NCBI GenBank assembly: GCA_963823675.1
Contig: CAWGMT010000012.1
Location: forward strand, 1,364,001 to 1,428,000
Length of the DNA stretch: 64,000 bases
DNA from: CAWGMT01 sp963823675
GTDB lineage: Bacteria > Planctomycetota > Planctomycetia > Isosphaerales > Isosphaeraceae
Direction of reading: 5' to 3'
The translations under genes and the position numbers were made by a program. Under the pieces are notes generated by a model. It made no database searches, had not been told where the DNA came from, and saw only the letters and a list, made by a program, of their open reading frames with translations. Shown piece after piece: positions 29,604 to 38,848 of this stretch (position 1 is the first letter of the stretch; each line of letters opens with the position of its first letter).

Positions 29604-30859
29604 GGGGAGCGCCCTTGCTCGGGTTCGTCGTCGGGCAGAAGGGCGGTGCGATCCAGAGCACCGACGTCGACCAAGGTCCGCACGAGGCCCGCGGCCGTTC
29701 TGTCCCAGGTGAATTGCCGAGCGCGGCGGGCAGCCGCGTCACCGAGGCGCGCGGCCTCGTCACGGTTTCGATAGACCTGGCGCATCCGAGCGACCAGACT
29801 GTCTGGCTCGGGCACACCCCAATGGCCGAGGCCGACATACATGCCGTCGGCGGGCCGGTAGCGGAACTGGAGCGGATAACCGACCGTCTCGTCGAAGTAC
29901 TCGCCGTGGCCGCTGAATGCGGTCGCGATCGCGGCACGGCCGCAAGCCATCGCCTGAAGCGGGAGAAATCCGAAGCCCTCGCCCCGACTGGCGCTGACAT
30001 AAACCGTCAGAGACCGGTACCAATCGGCCAGCTCCCCGGTCGAGAGCGGAGTGCGAACAATCGTGACCCGCGGGTCGTTGACCGGCGGGAGATTGCAGTC
30101 GGGCCAGATCTTCACGCTCAGTGCGGCGTCCACCTCGTTGGGGAAGGCTGCGCGAAAGGCCGCGATCACGTCCTCGACCCCCTTACGCCGACCGCCGTGT
30201 GCCAGGCGGCCCGCGGTTCCGAAACGACAGACGTCAACCGGCGGCTCGCCCTGCGGTGCGTACTCGGTCGCGCTGATCCCGGGGGGAACGACGTAGAGGG
30301 GCACCACGACGCCATTGGCGCTGAAGACCTCAGCGCAAAAGCCGCTGGGGAGCACGACGGCACACGCCCGGTTCAAGCGATCGACGCATCCCGACGGCAG
30401 CTTGGTCGTTTCCCACATGGTGTAGGTGACGGCCCCCTTGCGCGGGTCCGGCTCGGCTGCGGGCGGCGCCAGGAGCAGTTCCCAGGGATCGCGCGAATGA
30501 GCGATCAGCCGCCCGCGGACTTGATCGGTCAACGGCAGAAACGCCTCCGTCGCAAAGATCGGCATGTATGCCACAGGCAGCCCGCGGGCGGCCAGGGCGC
30601 GGCCTAGCCAATCGGCGATCTGCCCGTAGCCCGTGTGGCTATCAATCTGCGAGCGGATCACGACGCGCTTCCCGGCCGGTCGAGCGCCATGCGTCACCCA
30701 CGAGGCGAAGGGGTCGCGGTACTTACAGCCTATACACTGTACCTCGGATGCCCAGACGCCGCCCGAGGGCATTAGCCGGCACTGGGGAAAGCCGAGGAGC
30801 GGGTGCGGCTCAGACCAGTCGCGAAGACCGCAAGGGATGTCATCGAGTCCGGCGTGCAT
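29600..30859 (-). CDS. Glycosyltransferase family 4/1-like
   Basis: About 419 residues from the ATG at 30859; the frame stays open upstream but there belongs to another gene. A short Cys-containing leader (VQCIGCKYRDPF) is followed by a GT-B fold: VIRSQIDSHTGYGQIADWL (N-terminal domain), YTMWETTKLPSGCVDRL, VVLPSGFCAEVFSANGV, and the donor domain GTAGRLAHGGRRKGVEDVI, VKIWPDCNLPP, then ASRGEGFGFLPLQAMACGRA with the Glu-rich nucleotide-sugar motif. It resembles retaining transferases that add sugars to polysaccharides or glycoproteins. It overlaps the next gene by ATGA. Confidence 0.8.
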   Translation of the reverse strand: MHAGLDDIPCGLRDWSEPHPLLGFPQCRLMPSGGVWASEVQCIGCKYRDPFASWVTHGARPAGKRVVIRSQIDSHTGYGQIADWLGRALAARGLPVAYMPIFATEAFLPLTDQVRGRLIAHSRDPWELLLAPPAAEPDPRKGAVTYTMWETTKLPSGCVDRLNRACAVVLPSGFCAEVFSANGVVVPLYVVPPGISATEYAPQGEPPVDVCRFGTAGRLAHGGRRKGVEDVIAAFRAAFPNEVDAALSVKIWPDCNLPPVNDPRVTIVRTPLSTGELADWYRSLTVYVSASRGEGFGFLPLQAMACGRAAIATAFSGHGEYFDETVGYPLQFRYRPADGMYVGLGHWGVPEPDSLVARMRQVYRNRDEAARLGDAAARRARQFTWDRTAAGLVRTLVDVGALDRTALLPDDEPEQGRSP

Positions 30860-30891
30860 GAGCCCTCCGCACGGTTCGCCGCGCTCATTTC

Positions 30892-32086
30892 TCAGCCCGA
30901 TAACAGCCGCCAGTAGCCCATCGCGGCGCTCTCCTCGGCGATCCAGTAATGAGCGACTCCCTCGTCGTCGAGTCGTCCAGGCAAGATCCATTCCGAACCC
31001 CCCGTTGGGAAATCGATCGGATGGCCAGCACCGCTGGTCACCCAGACCCCGATCCAGAAGGTAACCGGCGCGACGGCGGCCGGCGCTGACTCGTCGAGCA
31101 GACACGAAAGGTCGAAGTCCTGGAACCACCCTGGCGGGCGCCGGCAGTTGACGGCGACGAAGGTCCGCGCGGCGCGTCTCGACGATCTGCGCAAACGCTT
31201 GCGTCCGCGGATCGCCGGGCGTCTCCCAACCCCAGCCGACGGAGATCGTCCGTGCGCGGGGCGGAGCGAGGTCTGTTCCGGTCGAGAGGATGTCCGCGGG
31301 CGGCCGCGCGGCGGTGCCGCGAAACCGATCGAAGCGTTGCCCGCCGGGCGCGGCGGGTGGGGCCGTGAACGCATCGACATAGCCGTAGCCCGGGACGGGG
31401 CCGTAAGGGAATCCGCCGCAACCGTCGACATCTCCGTAAGGCGGAAGTTGGGTGTAAGGGAACCCGCCGTAACCGTGGACATCGCGGTAAGGCCGGGCTG
31501 GCGCGTAAGGGAATCCGCCGTAACCGTAGAAGTCTCGGTAAGGCCGGCCCTTCTGCTCTCCGCCGTCGATTTCTGCGGAAGGCGACCACGTGCACGAAGG
31601 CTCGGGCGCGGCTGATTCGTCCTCCCGTCGCTTCATCCCCAGGCGGATGTTCAGCGAGCGCAAGTCATGGACCGCGCGAAGGGTGCCGCCGGCCGCGACG
31701 ACGAGCCGGCCAACCTGGAAAGCGCACGAAAGACTTGCATCGACGTCGAAGCATGCTTTCACGCCCACGGGCTCGCGCCGGGGAATCGCCCGAGCGGAAA
31801 GAAGCCGCCCGACAGCGAACCGATCCAGCTCGGGCTCGAGCGGCCGGTCGCACGGCTGCGCCAGGCGATGCACGACCAGCCCGTCCGCCGGCGCGGTCGA
31901 TTCGACGACTTCCACCAACTCTCCTTTGCCGCCCCCGTGGGCCGCCTTGAACGTACGGGGGGTGGGATAAGGACGGGCCGTCGCTCCCGGGGCAAAGGAG
32001 CCGCTCCAGAATTCGACAAGTCCCGCCGCGCTACGCGGAGTGAGGACGTAAGACGTGTATTTCCAGGCGTTCGGCAGGTCCATCAC
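30892..32086 (-). CDS. Hypothetical protein with Tyr/Gly/Pro 17-residue repeats, frameshifted
   Basis: Starts MDLPNAWKYTSYVLTPRSAA; an extra Met precedes it. The first 140 residues form a plausible globular domain (ARPYPTPRTFKAAHGGGKGE, VHRLAQPC, VKACFDVDASLSCAFQVGRL). Three copies of a 17-residue unit (RPYRDVHGYGGFPYTQL type) follow, then a domain split by a frame change at about 31165. Before it the frame reads RTQAFAQIVETRRADL; after it the sensible continuation is VAVNCRRPPGWFQDFDLSCL ... EESAAMGYWRLLSG, stopping at 30892. Not recognised. Position upstream of two glycan-modifying genes hints at a cell-surface or glycosylation-linked role. Confidence 0.55.
31380..31545. repeat. 51-bp coding tandem repeat
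   Basis: Three to four imperfect copies of a 51-base unit encode PYRDxxGYGGFPYxxx on the minus strand. Divergence between copies is mostly at synonymous or hydrophilic positions, so the protein pattern seems selected. Confidence 0.7.
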
Positions 32087-32442
32087 GGTCTCCGGCCCCG
32101 AAATCGACCCGCCCGAGCGATCCCGTTTGCCAAGAGCGCGATTCGGTCTGGCACACCGAGCGCCGGCGTCGGCGCGGACTCGATCCCCGACAAGGCCTCA
32201 TCAGGCGATTCTTGTATGGCGAGAATCGCCCCGTCTCGTCATCTCGCCAGATCAAGAAGAGTAGCATAAGGAAGACTCGGACTCCAGATCAAGGACCGAA
32301 AACGCCGTAAACGAATGCCTATATGCGACGTGCCTTTCTGCGCGCGTTCCCCGGATCGAGACCGTAAATCGAATCGGCACGACTCGCCTTGCCGCTGCGA
32401 GGAATGGGGAATCTCCCCATCGGCGATGTTCCATACCCACCA

Positions 32443-32471
32443 CAGACAACCGCGCGCGGCATCTCTATAAT
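32443..32471 (+). promoter_or_regulatory. Candidate sigma-70-like promoter for the hydrogenase locus
   Basis: CAGACA, 17 bases, then a perfect TATAAT at 32466-32471, about 170 bases upstream of hypC. The 550-base gap between the leftward glycan cluster and hypC holds no gene, and this is the best promoter-like match in it. Confidence 0.35.
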
Positions 32472-32638
32472 GACAATCGGTTTCAAGTCACGAGCGAGTC
32501 GGGCGTCCGCAGCCATCGTTGCGGATTGGCGATTTCTCCTCGTGGCGGCGAGCCGGCCCAGGGCCACCTGGGTCGGAACTGAACCGGGCGCCAGGCCGGC
32601 TGGACTGGCGAATCGTCCTCCAAATCGGAGAGACCGGC

Positions 32639-32890
32639 ATGTGTCTCGGCGTACCAGGCAAAGTCATCGAAACTTACGAAGAACACGATGTCCTGATGGG
32701 GAGAGTCGATTTCGGCGGCGTTTTCAAGCGCGTCTGCCTGGCACATACGCCGGACGCCCTGGCAGGGCAATACGTGATCGTGCACGTCGGTTTCGCCCTT
32801 CAAGTGATCGACGAGTCCGAAGCCATGCATGTCCTTACCTTTCTTGATCGAATGAATGAGCTCGGGGAGCTGCGAATGGCCGAAAACTGA
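32639..32890 (+). CDS. hypC: Hydrogenase maturation chaperone HypC
   Basis: 83 residues from the ATG at 32639, preceded by GGAG at 32627. It begins with the family signature MCLGVPGKVIE, where Cys2 is essential for holding the Fe(CN)2CO moiety together with HypD. The rest (VDFGGVFKRVCLAHTPD, then YVIVHVGFALQVIDESEA) follows the small OB-fold of HypC/HupF. An in-frame start upstream at 32519 would add an unlikely leader. It opens the maturation operon; a stable hairpin separates it from hypD. Confidence 0.95.
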   Translation: MCLGVPGKVIETYEEHDVLMGRVDFGGVFKRVCLAHTPDALAGQYVIVHVGFALQVIDESEAMHVLTFLDRMNELGELRMAEN

Positions 32891-32894
32891 CGCA

Positions 32895-32918
32895 GCCCCA
32901 GGCACTTGCGCCTGGGGC
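32895..32918 (+). other. Intergenic hairpin between hypC and hypD
   Basis: Nine-base perfect stem GCCCCAGGC/GCCTGGGGC with a six-base loop, five bases after the hypC stop. There is no T run, so it is more likely an mRNA-processing or partial-termination structure than a full terminator. Confidence 0.5.
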
Positions 32919-32990
32919 CTCCGATTGTCACGCCTGCGATAGCAAGTTGTTTGGATAAGTAGGGTTCGTGGCGCGCGAGGGGAATCGCCC

Positions 32991-34115
32991 ATGAAATACC
33001 AGGACGAATATCGCGATCCGGCCGCCGCCAGAAAAATGCAAGAGGCGATTCGCGCGGTCACGACGCGCCCGTGGACGATCATGGAAGTCTGCGGCGGCCA
33101 GACTCACACGATCGTCAAATATGGGATCGACGAGCTGCTCCCGCCCGAGGTGGAGCTGGTTCACGGGCCGGGCTGTCCGGTTTGCGTCACTCCGCTCGAA
33201 TTGATTGACAAGGCCATCGAGATCGCCGCGCGCCCGGACGTGATTTTCTGCTCGTTCGGCGACATGCTCCGCGTGCCTGGCAGCCGCCGCGACCTGTTTG
33301 CGGTCAAGGCGTGCGGCGGCGATGTGCGAATCGTCTATTCGCCGCTGGATTGTCTGAGGATCGCCGAGCAAAACCCGGAGCGCACCGTGGTCTTCTTCGC
33401 GGTCGGCTTCGAAACCACCGCTCCGGCAAACGCCATGGCCGTCTGGCAAGCAGCGCGGCGAGAAATCGGCAACTTTGCCGTGCTCGTCTCACACGTGCTC
33501 GTCCCTCCGGCCATGACCGCGATCCTGGATTCGCCCGGAAACCGCGTGCAAGGGTTCCTCGCCGCGGGTCACGTGTGCACCGTGATGGGCTACGAAGAGT
33601 ATGAAGCTCTCGCAGAACGATTCCAGATTCCGATCGTGGTAACCGGCTTTGAGCCCCTCGATTTGCTCGAAGGCGTTTTCCGCTGCGTGTCCATGCTCGA
33701 AAGGGGCAAGATTGGCGTGGAAAACCAGTATTCCCGCGCAGTGCGCCGCGAAGGAAACGCCAGGGCACTCGACCTGATCACCGACGTCTTCGAGGTCACC
33801 GACCGGAAGTGGCGCGGCATCGGCACAATCAAGGGGAGCGGCTACCGGCTGCGAGCGAAATACCGGGCGTTTGACGCCGAGCGTCGTTTCGCCGTCGAGG
33901 CTTTGACGGTGTCGGAATCGAACGCCTGCATCAGCGGATTGATTCTGCAGGGACTCAAAAAGCCGCACCAATGCCCGGCCTTCGGCAAGACCTGCGTGCC
34001 CGAGCATCCCCTGGGCGCGACGATGGTCTCATCCGAGGGAGCGTGCGCAGCCTATTACAATTATGGCCGCTACCGCCAGCAAATGCTCGAGCCAGAGAAG
34101 CTTCTGCCGGTTTGA
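32991..34115 (+). CDS. hypD: Hydrogenase maturation protein HypD
   Basis: 374 residues, the usual length. HypD carries a [4Fe-4S] cluster and assembles the Fe(CN)2CO group with HypC. Visible signatures: EVCGGQTHTIVKYGIDELLP, VHGPGCPVCVTPLELIDKA (redox-active CxxC), SFGDMLRVPGS, VFFAVGFETTAPANAMAVW, GFEPLDLLEGV, and the C-terminal Cys cluster region KPHQCPAFGKTCVPEHPLGA with SSEGACAAYY. GCG/ATG context: ATG at 32991 follows AGGGGAATCGCCC. The hypE reading frame begins 16 bases after the hypD stop. Confidence 0.96.
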   Translation: MKYQDEYRDPAAARKMQEAIRAVTTRPWTIMEVCGGQTHTIVKYGIDELLPPEVELVHGPGCPVCVTPLELIDKAIEIAARPDVIFCSFGDMLRVPGSRRDLFAVKACGGDVRIVYSPLDCLRIAEQNPERTVVFFAVGFETTAPANAMAVWQAARREIGNFAVLVSHVLVPPAMTAILDSPGNRVQGFLAAGHVCTVMGYEEYEALAERFQIPIVVTGFEPLDLLEGVFRCVSMLERGKIGVENQYSRAVRREGNARALDLITDVFEVTDRKWRGIGTIKGSGYRLRAKYRAFDAERRFAVEALTVSESNACISGLILQGLKKPHQCPAFGKTCVPEHPLGATMVSSEGACAAYYNYGRYRQQMLEPEKLLPV

Positions 34116-34131
34116 TCGAGGAGGCCGCAAC

Positions 34132-35220
34132 GTGGCCGACACAGGCGACTTCGCCCGCATGACGTGCCCGATCCCACTTTCCGATCACGAGCATGTATCG
34201 CTCGGGCACGGGAGCGGTGGGAAATTGACCGCCGATCTGATCGCGCGGCTCTTCCTGCCGGAGCTGGGCAACGATGTGCTCTGCGCGCTCGAGGATCAGG
34301 CGACGGTCAGCCTGCACGATCACTCCGCGGTCCGCAACGGCACCAAGCTGCCGAGGCTGGCGTTCACAACCGATTCATTCGTCGTCCGCCCGCTCTTCTT
34401 TCCCGGCGGCGATATCGGCAAGCTAGCGGTGCACGGCACCGTCAACGACCTCGCCGTCGGCGGCGCCACGCCGATGTTTCTCGCCGCCGCGTTCATCCTG
34501 GAAGAAGGGCTGCCGATGTCCGACCTGAGGCGAATCGTCGCCTCGATGCGCCAGGCGTGCGACGAAGCCGACATCCTGCTCGTGACGGGCGACACCAAGG
34601 TCGTGGACCGCGGCAAGGGAGACCAGATCTTCATCACCACTTCGGGGATCGGCCTGGTGCCGGAGGGCCGGCGGCTCTCGATTCGCAACGCGCGGGCTGG
34701 CGATCGAATTCTGGTTTCCGGCACCATCGGCGACCACGGCATCACGATCGTGTCGCTGCGCGATGGGATCGGGTTCGAAACCGAGCTCGAGAGCGATACG
34801 GCCCCGCTCCACGATCTGACGCGAGTGATGCTGGAAGCGTGTCCAGAAATACGCTGCATGCGCGACCCCACCCGCGGCGGTCTTTCCAGTGCCTTGAACG
34901 AGCTGGCCACGGCCTCGAATGTGGGAGTGAAGCTCGACGAGGCCGCGATTCCGATCCGCCACGACGTGCACGCGGCATGTGAAATGCTGGGGCTTGATCC
35001 GTTGTACGTCGCGAACGAAGGGAAGCTGATCGCGGTCGTCCCCGAGGAGGATTGCCAGCGGCTGCTCGACACGATGCGCGGTCATCCCCGGGGACGAGAC
35101 TCAGCGGTCATCGGCCGGGTCGTCGATGCGCACGCAGGAATGGTCACGATGCGTTCTTTGATCGGGGGCGAGCGTGTCGTGACCATGCTGGCCGGAGAAC
35201 AGCTCCCGCGCATCTGCTGA
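34132..35220 (+). CDS. hypE: Carbamoyl-phosphate-derived cyanide synthesis protein HypE
   Basis: 362 residues from GTG 34132, chosen because GAGGAGG lies 8 bases upstream. HypE dehydrates a thiocarbamate on its C-terminal Cys to make the cyanide ligands of the NiFe centre. Signatures: LGHGSGGKLTADLIARLF, FTTDSFVVRPLFFPGGDIG, GTVNDLAVGGATPMFLAAAF, VTGDTKVVDRGKGDQIF, RDPTRGGLSSALNELA, and the terminal PRIC with the essential Cys last. HypF, which would transfer the carbamoyl group onto this Cys, is not in the window. Confidence 0.96.
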   Translation: MADTGDFARMTCPIPLSDHEHVSLGHGSGGKLTADLIARLFLPELGNDVLCALEDQATVSLHDHSAVRNGTKLPRLAFTTDSFVVRPLFFPGGDIGKLAVHGTVNDLAVGGATPMFLAAAFILEEGLPMSDLRRIVASMRQACDEADILLVTGDTKVVDRGKGDQIFITTSGIGLVPEGRRLSIRNARAGDRILVSGTIGDHGITIVSLRDGIGFETELESDTAPLHDLTRVMLEACPEIRCMRDPTRGGLSSALNELATASNVGVKLDEAAIPIRHDVHAACEMLGLDPLYVANEGKLIAVVPEEDCQRLLDTMRGHPRGRDSAVIGRVVDAHAGMVTMRSLIGGERVVTMLAGEQLPRIC

Positions 35221-35315
35221 GGGTCGCGATCACTGGCTTGCCGGCATCATACAGAAGAAAGTTGCAGTGCGGAATTCGATTCGAGTTACCAACCACCAAG
35301 AAGGGAGAGAAGCCG

Positions 35316-36359
35316 ATGGTTGCCATCCAGGCGAAACGCCAGCCCGACGTCAAGGAAATCCACATCGTGTGGATGACGACCGGTCTGGGTTGCGACGGTG
35401 ATTCGGTCTCGATCACCGCGGCGACTCAGCCTAGCATCGAAGACGTCGTCATGGGCGCGATACCGGGATTGCCGAAAGTCCACCTTCACAATCCCGTGCT
35501 GGCCTACGAGGTGGGCGACGACTTCATGAAGTACTGGTACATGGCCGAACGCGGCGAGCTCGATCCCTTCGTTCTGGTCGTCGAGGGCTCCATCCCCAAC
35601 GAGAAGATCAAGGACGAAGGCTACTGGGCCGCGATGGGCACCAATCCGGACACCGGCCAGCCGATCACGACCAACGAATGGATCGACCGGCTCGCGCCCA
35701 AAGCACTCGCCATCGTCTGTGCGGGGACCTGCGCGACCTACGGAGGCATTCACGCGATGGCCGGCAATCCAACCGGCTGCATGGGGCTGGCCGACTACCT
35801 GGGCTGGAACTGGAAGTCCAGGGCGGGACTGCCGATCGTCAACGTGCCGGGATGTCCGGTGCAGCCCGACAATTTCATGGAGACGCTGCTTTATCTCTTG
35901 TATCAAGTCGCGGGCCTCGCCCCGATGATCCCGCTCGATGACGCCCTGCGGCCGAAGTGGCTGTTCGAGAAGACAGTGCACGAAGGCTGCGACCGGGCCG
36001 GCTACTACGAGCAGGGCGACTTCGCCGAGGAATACGGCTCGGCCAAATGCATCGTCAAGCTCGGTTGCTGGGGCCCGGTCGTGAATTGCAACGTGCCCAA
36101 GCGCGGCTGGATGGCCGGCATCGGCGGCTGTCCCAACGTGGGCGGGATCTGCATCGGCTGCACGATGCCCGGCTTTCCCGACAAGTTCATGCCGTTCATG
36201 GATGAACCGCCCGGCGGCAAGGTTTCCACGGCCGCGGCGTCGGTCCTCGGCCGGGCGATCGCGGCACTGCGGAAACTGACCAATGACACGCTCAACAAGG
36301 AACCCAAGTGGCGTCACGCTCGGAAAGAGCTGACGACTGGATATGCCGCCAAGTACTGA
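35316..36359 (+). CDS. hhyS: [NiFe] hydrogenase small subunit, group 1h type
   Basis: 347 residues from ATG 35316, with AAGGGAGA upstream. No Tat signal is present, in keeping with the cytoplasmic actinobacterial-type enzymes. Group hallmarks are WMTTGLGCDGDSVSITAAT and GAIPGLPKVHLHNPVLAYEV. The proximal-cluster position reads C26-D-G-D29, where standard small subunits have CxxC; a Cys-to-Asp ligand swap is a known trait of this group. Further Cys residues sit in CAGTCATYGGI, NPTGCMGL, NVPGCPVQPDNFMETL, HEGCDRAGYYEQGDFAEEYG, KCIVKLGCWGP, and GGCPNVGGICIGCTMPGFPD for the medial and distal clusters. It is encoded just before its large subunit. Confidence 0.95.
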   Translation: MVAIQAKRQPDVKEIHIVWMTTGLGCDGDSVSITAATQPSIEDVVMGAIPGLPKVHLHNPVLAYEVGDDFMKYWYMAERGELDPFVLVVEGSIPNEKIKDEGYWAAMGTNPDTGQPITTNEWIDRLAPKALAIVCAGTCATYGGIHAMAGNPTGCMGLADYLGWNWKSRAGLPIVNVPGCPVQPDNFMETLLYLLYQVAGLAPMIPLDDALRPKWLFEKTVHEGCDRAGYYEQGDFAEEYGSAKCIVKLGCWGPVVNCNVPKRGWMAGIGGCPNVGGICIGCTMPGFPDKFMPFMDEPPGGKVSTAAASVLGRAIAALRKLTNDTLNKEPKWRHARKELTTGYAAKY

Positions 36360-36443
36360 AACCGGTTCGAGTGCAGGCTGATGTCCGCTCGTCTTTATCG
36401 TCGAGAGCCCCCAAGCGAGCGCAACCCAACAGGAGAAAGAATC

Positions 36444-38240
36444 ATGTCGACCGCAGTGCTCACCGAGTCCAAGACCAAGGCCAGATCCGCCAAGCTGGTC
36501 GAAATGAACTGGGACCCGATCACGCGAATCGTCGGCAGCCTGAGGATCTTCACCAAGATTGACTTCGAGAACCGCCAGGTTGTTGAATGCCACAGCACGT
36601 CGTCGATCTTTCGCGGGTACAGCATCTTCATGAAGGGGAAGGACCCGCGCGACGCCCATTTCATCACCAGCCGCATCTGCGGCATCTGCGGCGACAACCA
36701 TGCAACTTGCGCCACGTATGCCCAGAACATGGCCTTCGGCGTGCGGCCGCCGGCACTCGGCGAATGGATCATCAACCTGGGCGAGGCCGCGGAATATATG
36801 TTCGATCACAACATCTTCCAGGACAACCTGGTCGGGGTGGATTTCTGCGAGACGATGGTCAAGGAGACCAACCCCGCCGTGCTCGCCAAGGCCGAAAAAA
36901 CCGCCGCGCCGAACGCCAAGATCCACGGCTACAGGACGATCGCCGACATCATGCGCGCGCTCAATCCGTTTTCCGGGGACTTCTATCGCGAGACCCTCCA
37001 TGTGAGCCGCTACACCCGCGAGATGTTCTGCCTCATGGAGGGCCGGCACGTCCATCCTTCGACCTTGTACCCCGGCGGCGTGGGGACCGTGCCGACCGTG
37101 CAGCTATTTACCGACTACATCACCCGGCTGATGCGGTACGTCGAGTTCATGAAAAAGTGCGTACCGCTGCACGATGACCTCTTCAACTTCTGGTATGAAG
37201 CGCTCCCGGGATACGAAGAGGTCGGCCGGCGCCGCATCCTGCTCGGCTGCTGGGGATCGTTCAATGACCCCGACGTGTGCGACTACACTTATGCGAACAT
37301 GAACCAGTGGGGCAACGCAATGTATGTCACGCCGGGCGTGGTCATCGACGGCAAGCTCGTGACCACCAACCTCGTCGACATCAACCTGGGCATCCGCATT
37401 CTCCTGGGAAGCTCGTTCTACGACGACTGGGAGAACGAGGAGATGTTCGTCAAGGAAGATCCGCTGGGCAACAAGGTCGACCGGCGTCACCCCTGGAATC
37501 AGACGACGATTCCGCGCCCGCAAGAGCGAGACTTCGGCGGCAAGTACACCTGGGTCATGTCGCCGCGCTGGCTTGACAAGAGGACCGGCGATCATCTGGC
37601 GCTCGATACCGGCGGCGGTCCGATCGCGCGGTTCTGGGCCACCGCTCTGGCAGGCAAGGTGGATATCGGGTACGTGAAGGCCACCGGGCAGAGCGTCAAG
37701 ATCTACCTGCCCAAAACGGTCTCGCTGCCGGAAGTCGAATTCGAGTGGAAAATCCCCAAGTGGAGCAACGCCATCGAGCGCGACCGGGCGCGTACCTATT
37801 TCCAGGCATACGCCGCGGGCTGCGCGTTGTACTTCGTCGAACAGGCACTCAAGGAGCTGCACGCGGGCCGGACGAGGACCTGGACCGAGTTCCAGGTGCC
37901 CGACGCGGCCATCGGCTGCGGATTTCACGAAGCGGTGCGTGGCGTGCTTTCACACCACGTGGTCATTCGGGACGGCAAGATCGCCAACTATCACCCCTAT
38001 CCGCCCACTCCCTGGAACGCTAACCCGCGCGACGTTTACGGCACGCCCGGCCCATACGAGGACGCCGTCCAGGGAACGCCCATTTTCGAGGAAAACGGAC
38101 CGGACAACTTCAAAGGCATCGACATCATGAGGGCCGTCCGCAGCTTCGACCCGTGCTTGCCCTGCGGCGTGCACATGTACCTGGGCGACGGCAAGAAACT
38201 GGAAGTTCGCCACCAACCGATGTTCGGCGTCCAGTCGTGA
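36444..38240 (+). CDS. hhyL: [NiFe] hydrogenase large subunit, group 1h type
   Basis: 598 residues from ATG 36444, with AGGAGA at 36431. It holds the NiFe(CN)2CO active site. The L1 motif is RICGIC (residues 77-82) and L2 is DPCLPCGVH (569-577), giving the four Cys ligands. A 21-residue extension after that His would be removed by the endopeptidase encoded 3 kb downstream. Other landmarks: NWDPITRIVGSLRIFTKID at the N-terminus and GGVGTVPTVQLFTDY. The insertion pattern and small subunit point to the high-affinity H2-oxidising group 1h rather than membrane-bound uptake groups. The stop codon abuts the Shine-Dalgarno of the next gene. Confidence 0.96.
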   Translation: MSTAVLTESKTKARSAKLVEMNWDPITRIVGSLRIFTKIDFENRQVVECHSTSSIFRGYSIFMKGKDPRDAHFITSRICGICGDNHATCATYAQNMAFGVRPPALGEWIINLGEAAEYMFDHNIFQDNLVGVDFCETMVKETNPAVLAKAEKTAAPNAKIHGYRTIADIMRALNPFSGDFYRETLHVSRYTREMFCLMEGRHVHPSTLYPGGVGTVPTVQLFTDYITRLMRYVEFMKKCVPLHDDLFNFWYEALPGYEEVGRRRILLGCWGSFNDPDVCDYTYANMNQWGNAMYVTPGVVIDGKLVTTNLVDINLGIRILLGSSFYDDWENEEMFVKEDPLGNKVDRRHPWNQTTIPRPQERDFGGKYTWVMSPRWLDKRTGDHLALDTGGGPIARFWATALAGKVDIGYVKATGQSVKIYLPKTVSLPEVEFEWKIPKWSNAIERDRARTYFQAYAAGCALYFVEQALKELHAGRTRTWTEFQVPDAAIGCGFHEAVRGVLSHHVVIRDGKIANYHPYPPTPWNANPRDVYGTPGPYEDAVQGTPIFEENGPDNFKGIDIMRAVRSFDPCLPCGVHMYLGDGKKLEVRHQPMFGVQS

Positions 38241-38250
38241 GGAGAACGCA

Positions 38251-38813
38251 ATGGCGAATCACGGTCAACTGCAAAACGGTGCACGGCGAATCGAGGAGCT
38301 CGTAGGCAAGTTCGAGGCGGCCGCCGATCGCAATCTGCCGCCGCCGCCGCCGAGTTGGTCGAATGGTTGCTCCACCTGCACGGCACCGCCCTGGAGCGGA
38401 TGATCGAGATCGTCGAGCGCACCGGCGCGGACGGAACGGACATCGTGAGCCGCTTGGGCCGCGACGACCTGGTCGCCCAGCTTCTCATGCTCCACGGATT
38501 GCATCCCGTGGACCTCGAGACACGAGTGACCGAGGCGCTCGCCAAGGTGCGGCCTTATCTCAAGTCGCACGGCGGCGACGTCGAGTTGCTCGGTCTGGTC
38601 GATGGCGTCGTGCGTTTGCGGCTGCAAGGCAGTTGCAGCGGCTGCCCGTCGTCGGCATTGACGCTGCGCAACGCGATCGAGGAAGCCGTCTACCGGGCCG
38701 CTTCCGACATTACCGGACTGGAAGTCCTGGGCGTCGTGGAAGAACCGCCGGCGAGCGGGTTCGTGCCGTTGGAAACGATCGGCTTCAAGGAACAGCTCGG
38801 GCGAGTTTCGTGA
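38251..38813 (+). CDS. NifU C-terminal-domain Fe-S protein, frameshifted
   Basis: The ATG at 38251 follows GAGGAG and starts MANHGQLQNGARRIEELVGK. After FEAAADRNL the frame degenerates in a run of CCG repeats near 38335, and the rest (ELVEWLLHLHGTALERMIEI and the NifU domain) is in another frame to 38813. The NifU-type core SHGGDVELLGLVDGVVRLRL with QGSCSGCPSSALTLRNAIEE carries the CxxC that transiently binds an Fe-S cluster. It probably supplies clusters to the hydrogenase small subunit. Indels in such a triplet run can be sequencing or replication slips. Confidence 0.85.
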
Positions 38814-38848
38814 CCTGGGGTCGGCTCGCGAGAGTCTGTCGAGCGAAC

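Noticed and set aside
32895..32918. Hairpin as a rho-independent terminator after hypC
   Set aside because: No T run follows and hypD-hypE must be expressed together with hypC; kept only as a hairpin.
35286..37055. A 589-codon minus-strand frame opposite the hydrogenase subunits
   Set aside because: Shadow of the strongly conserved hydrogenase coding strand.
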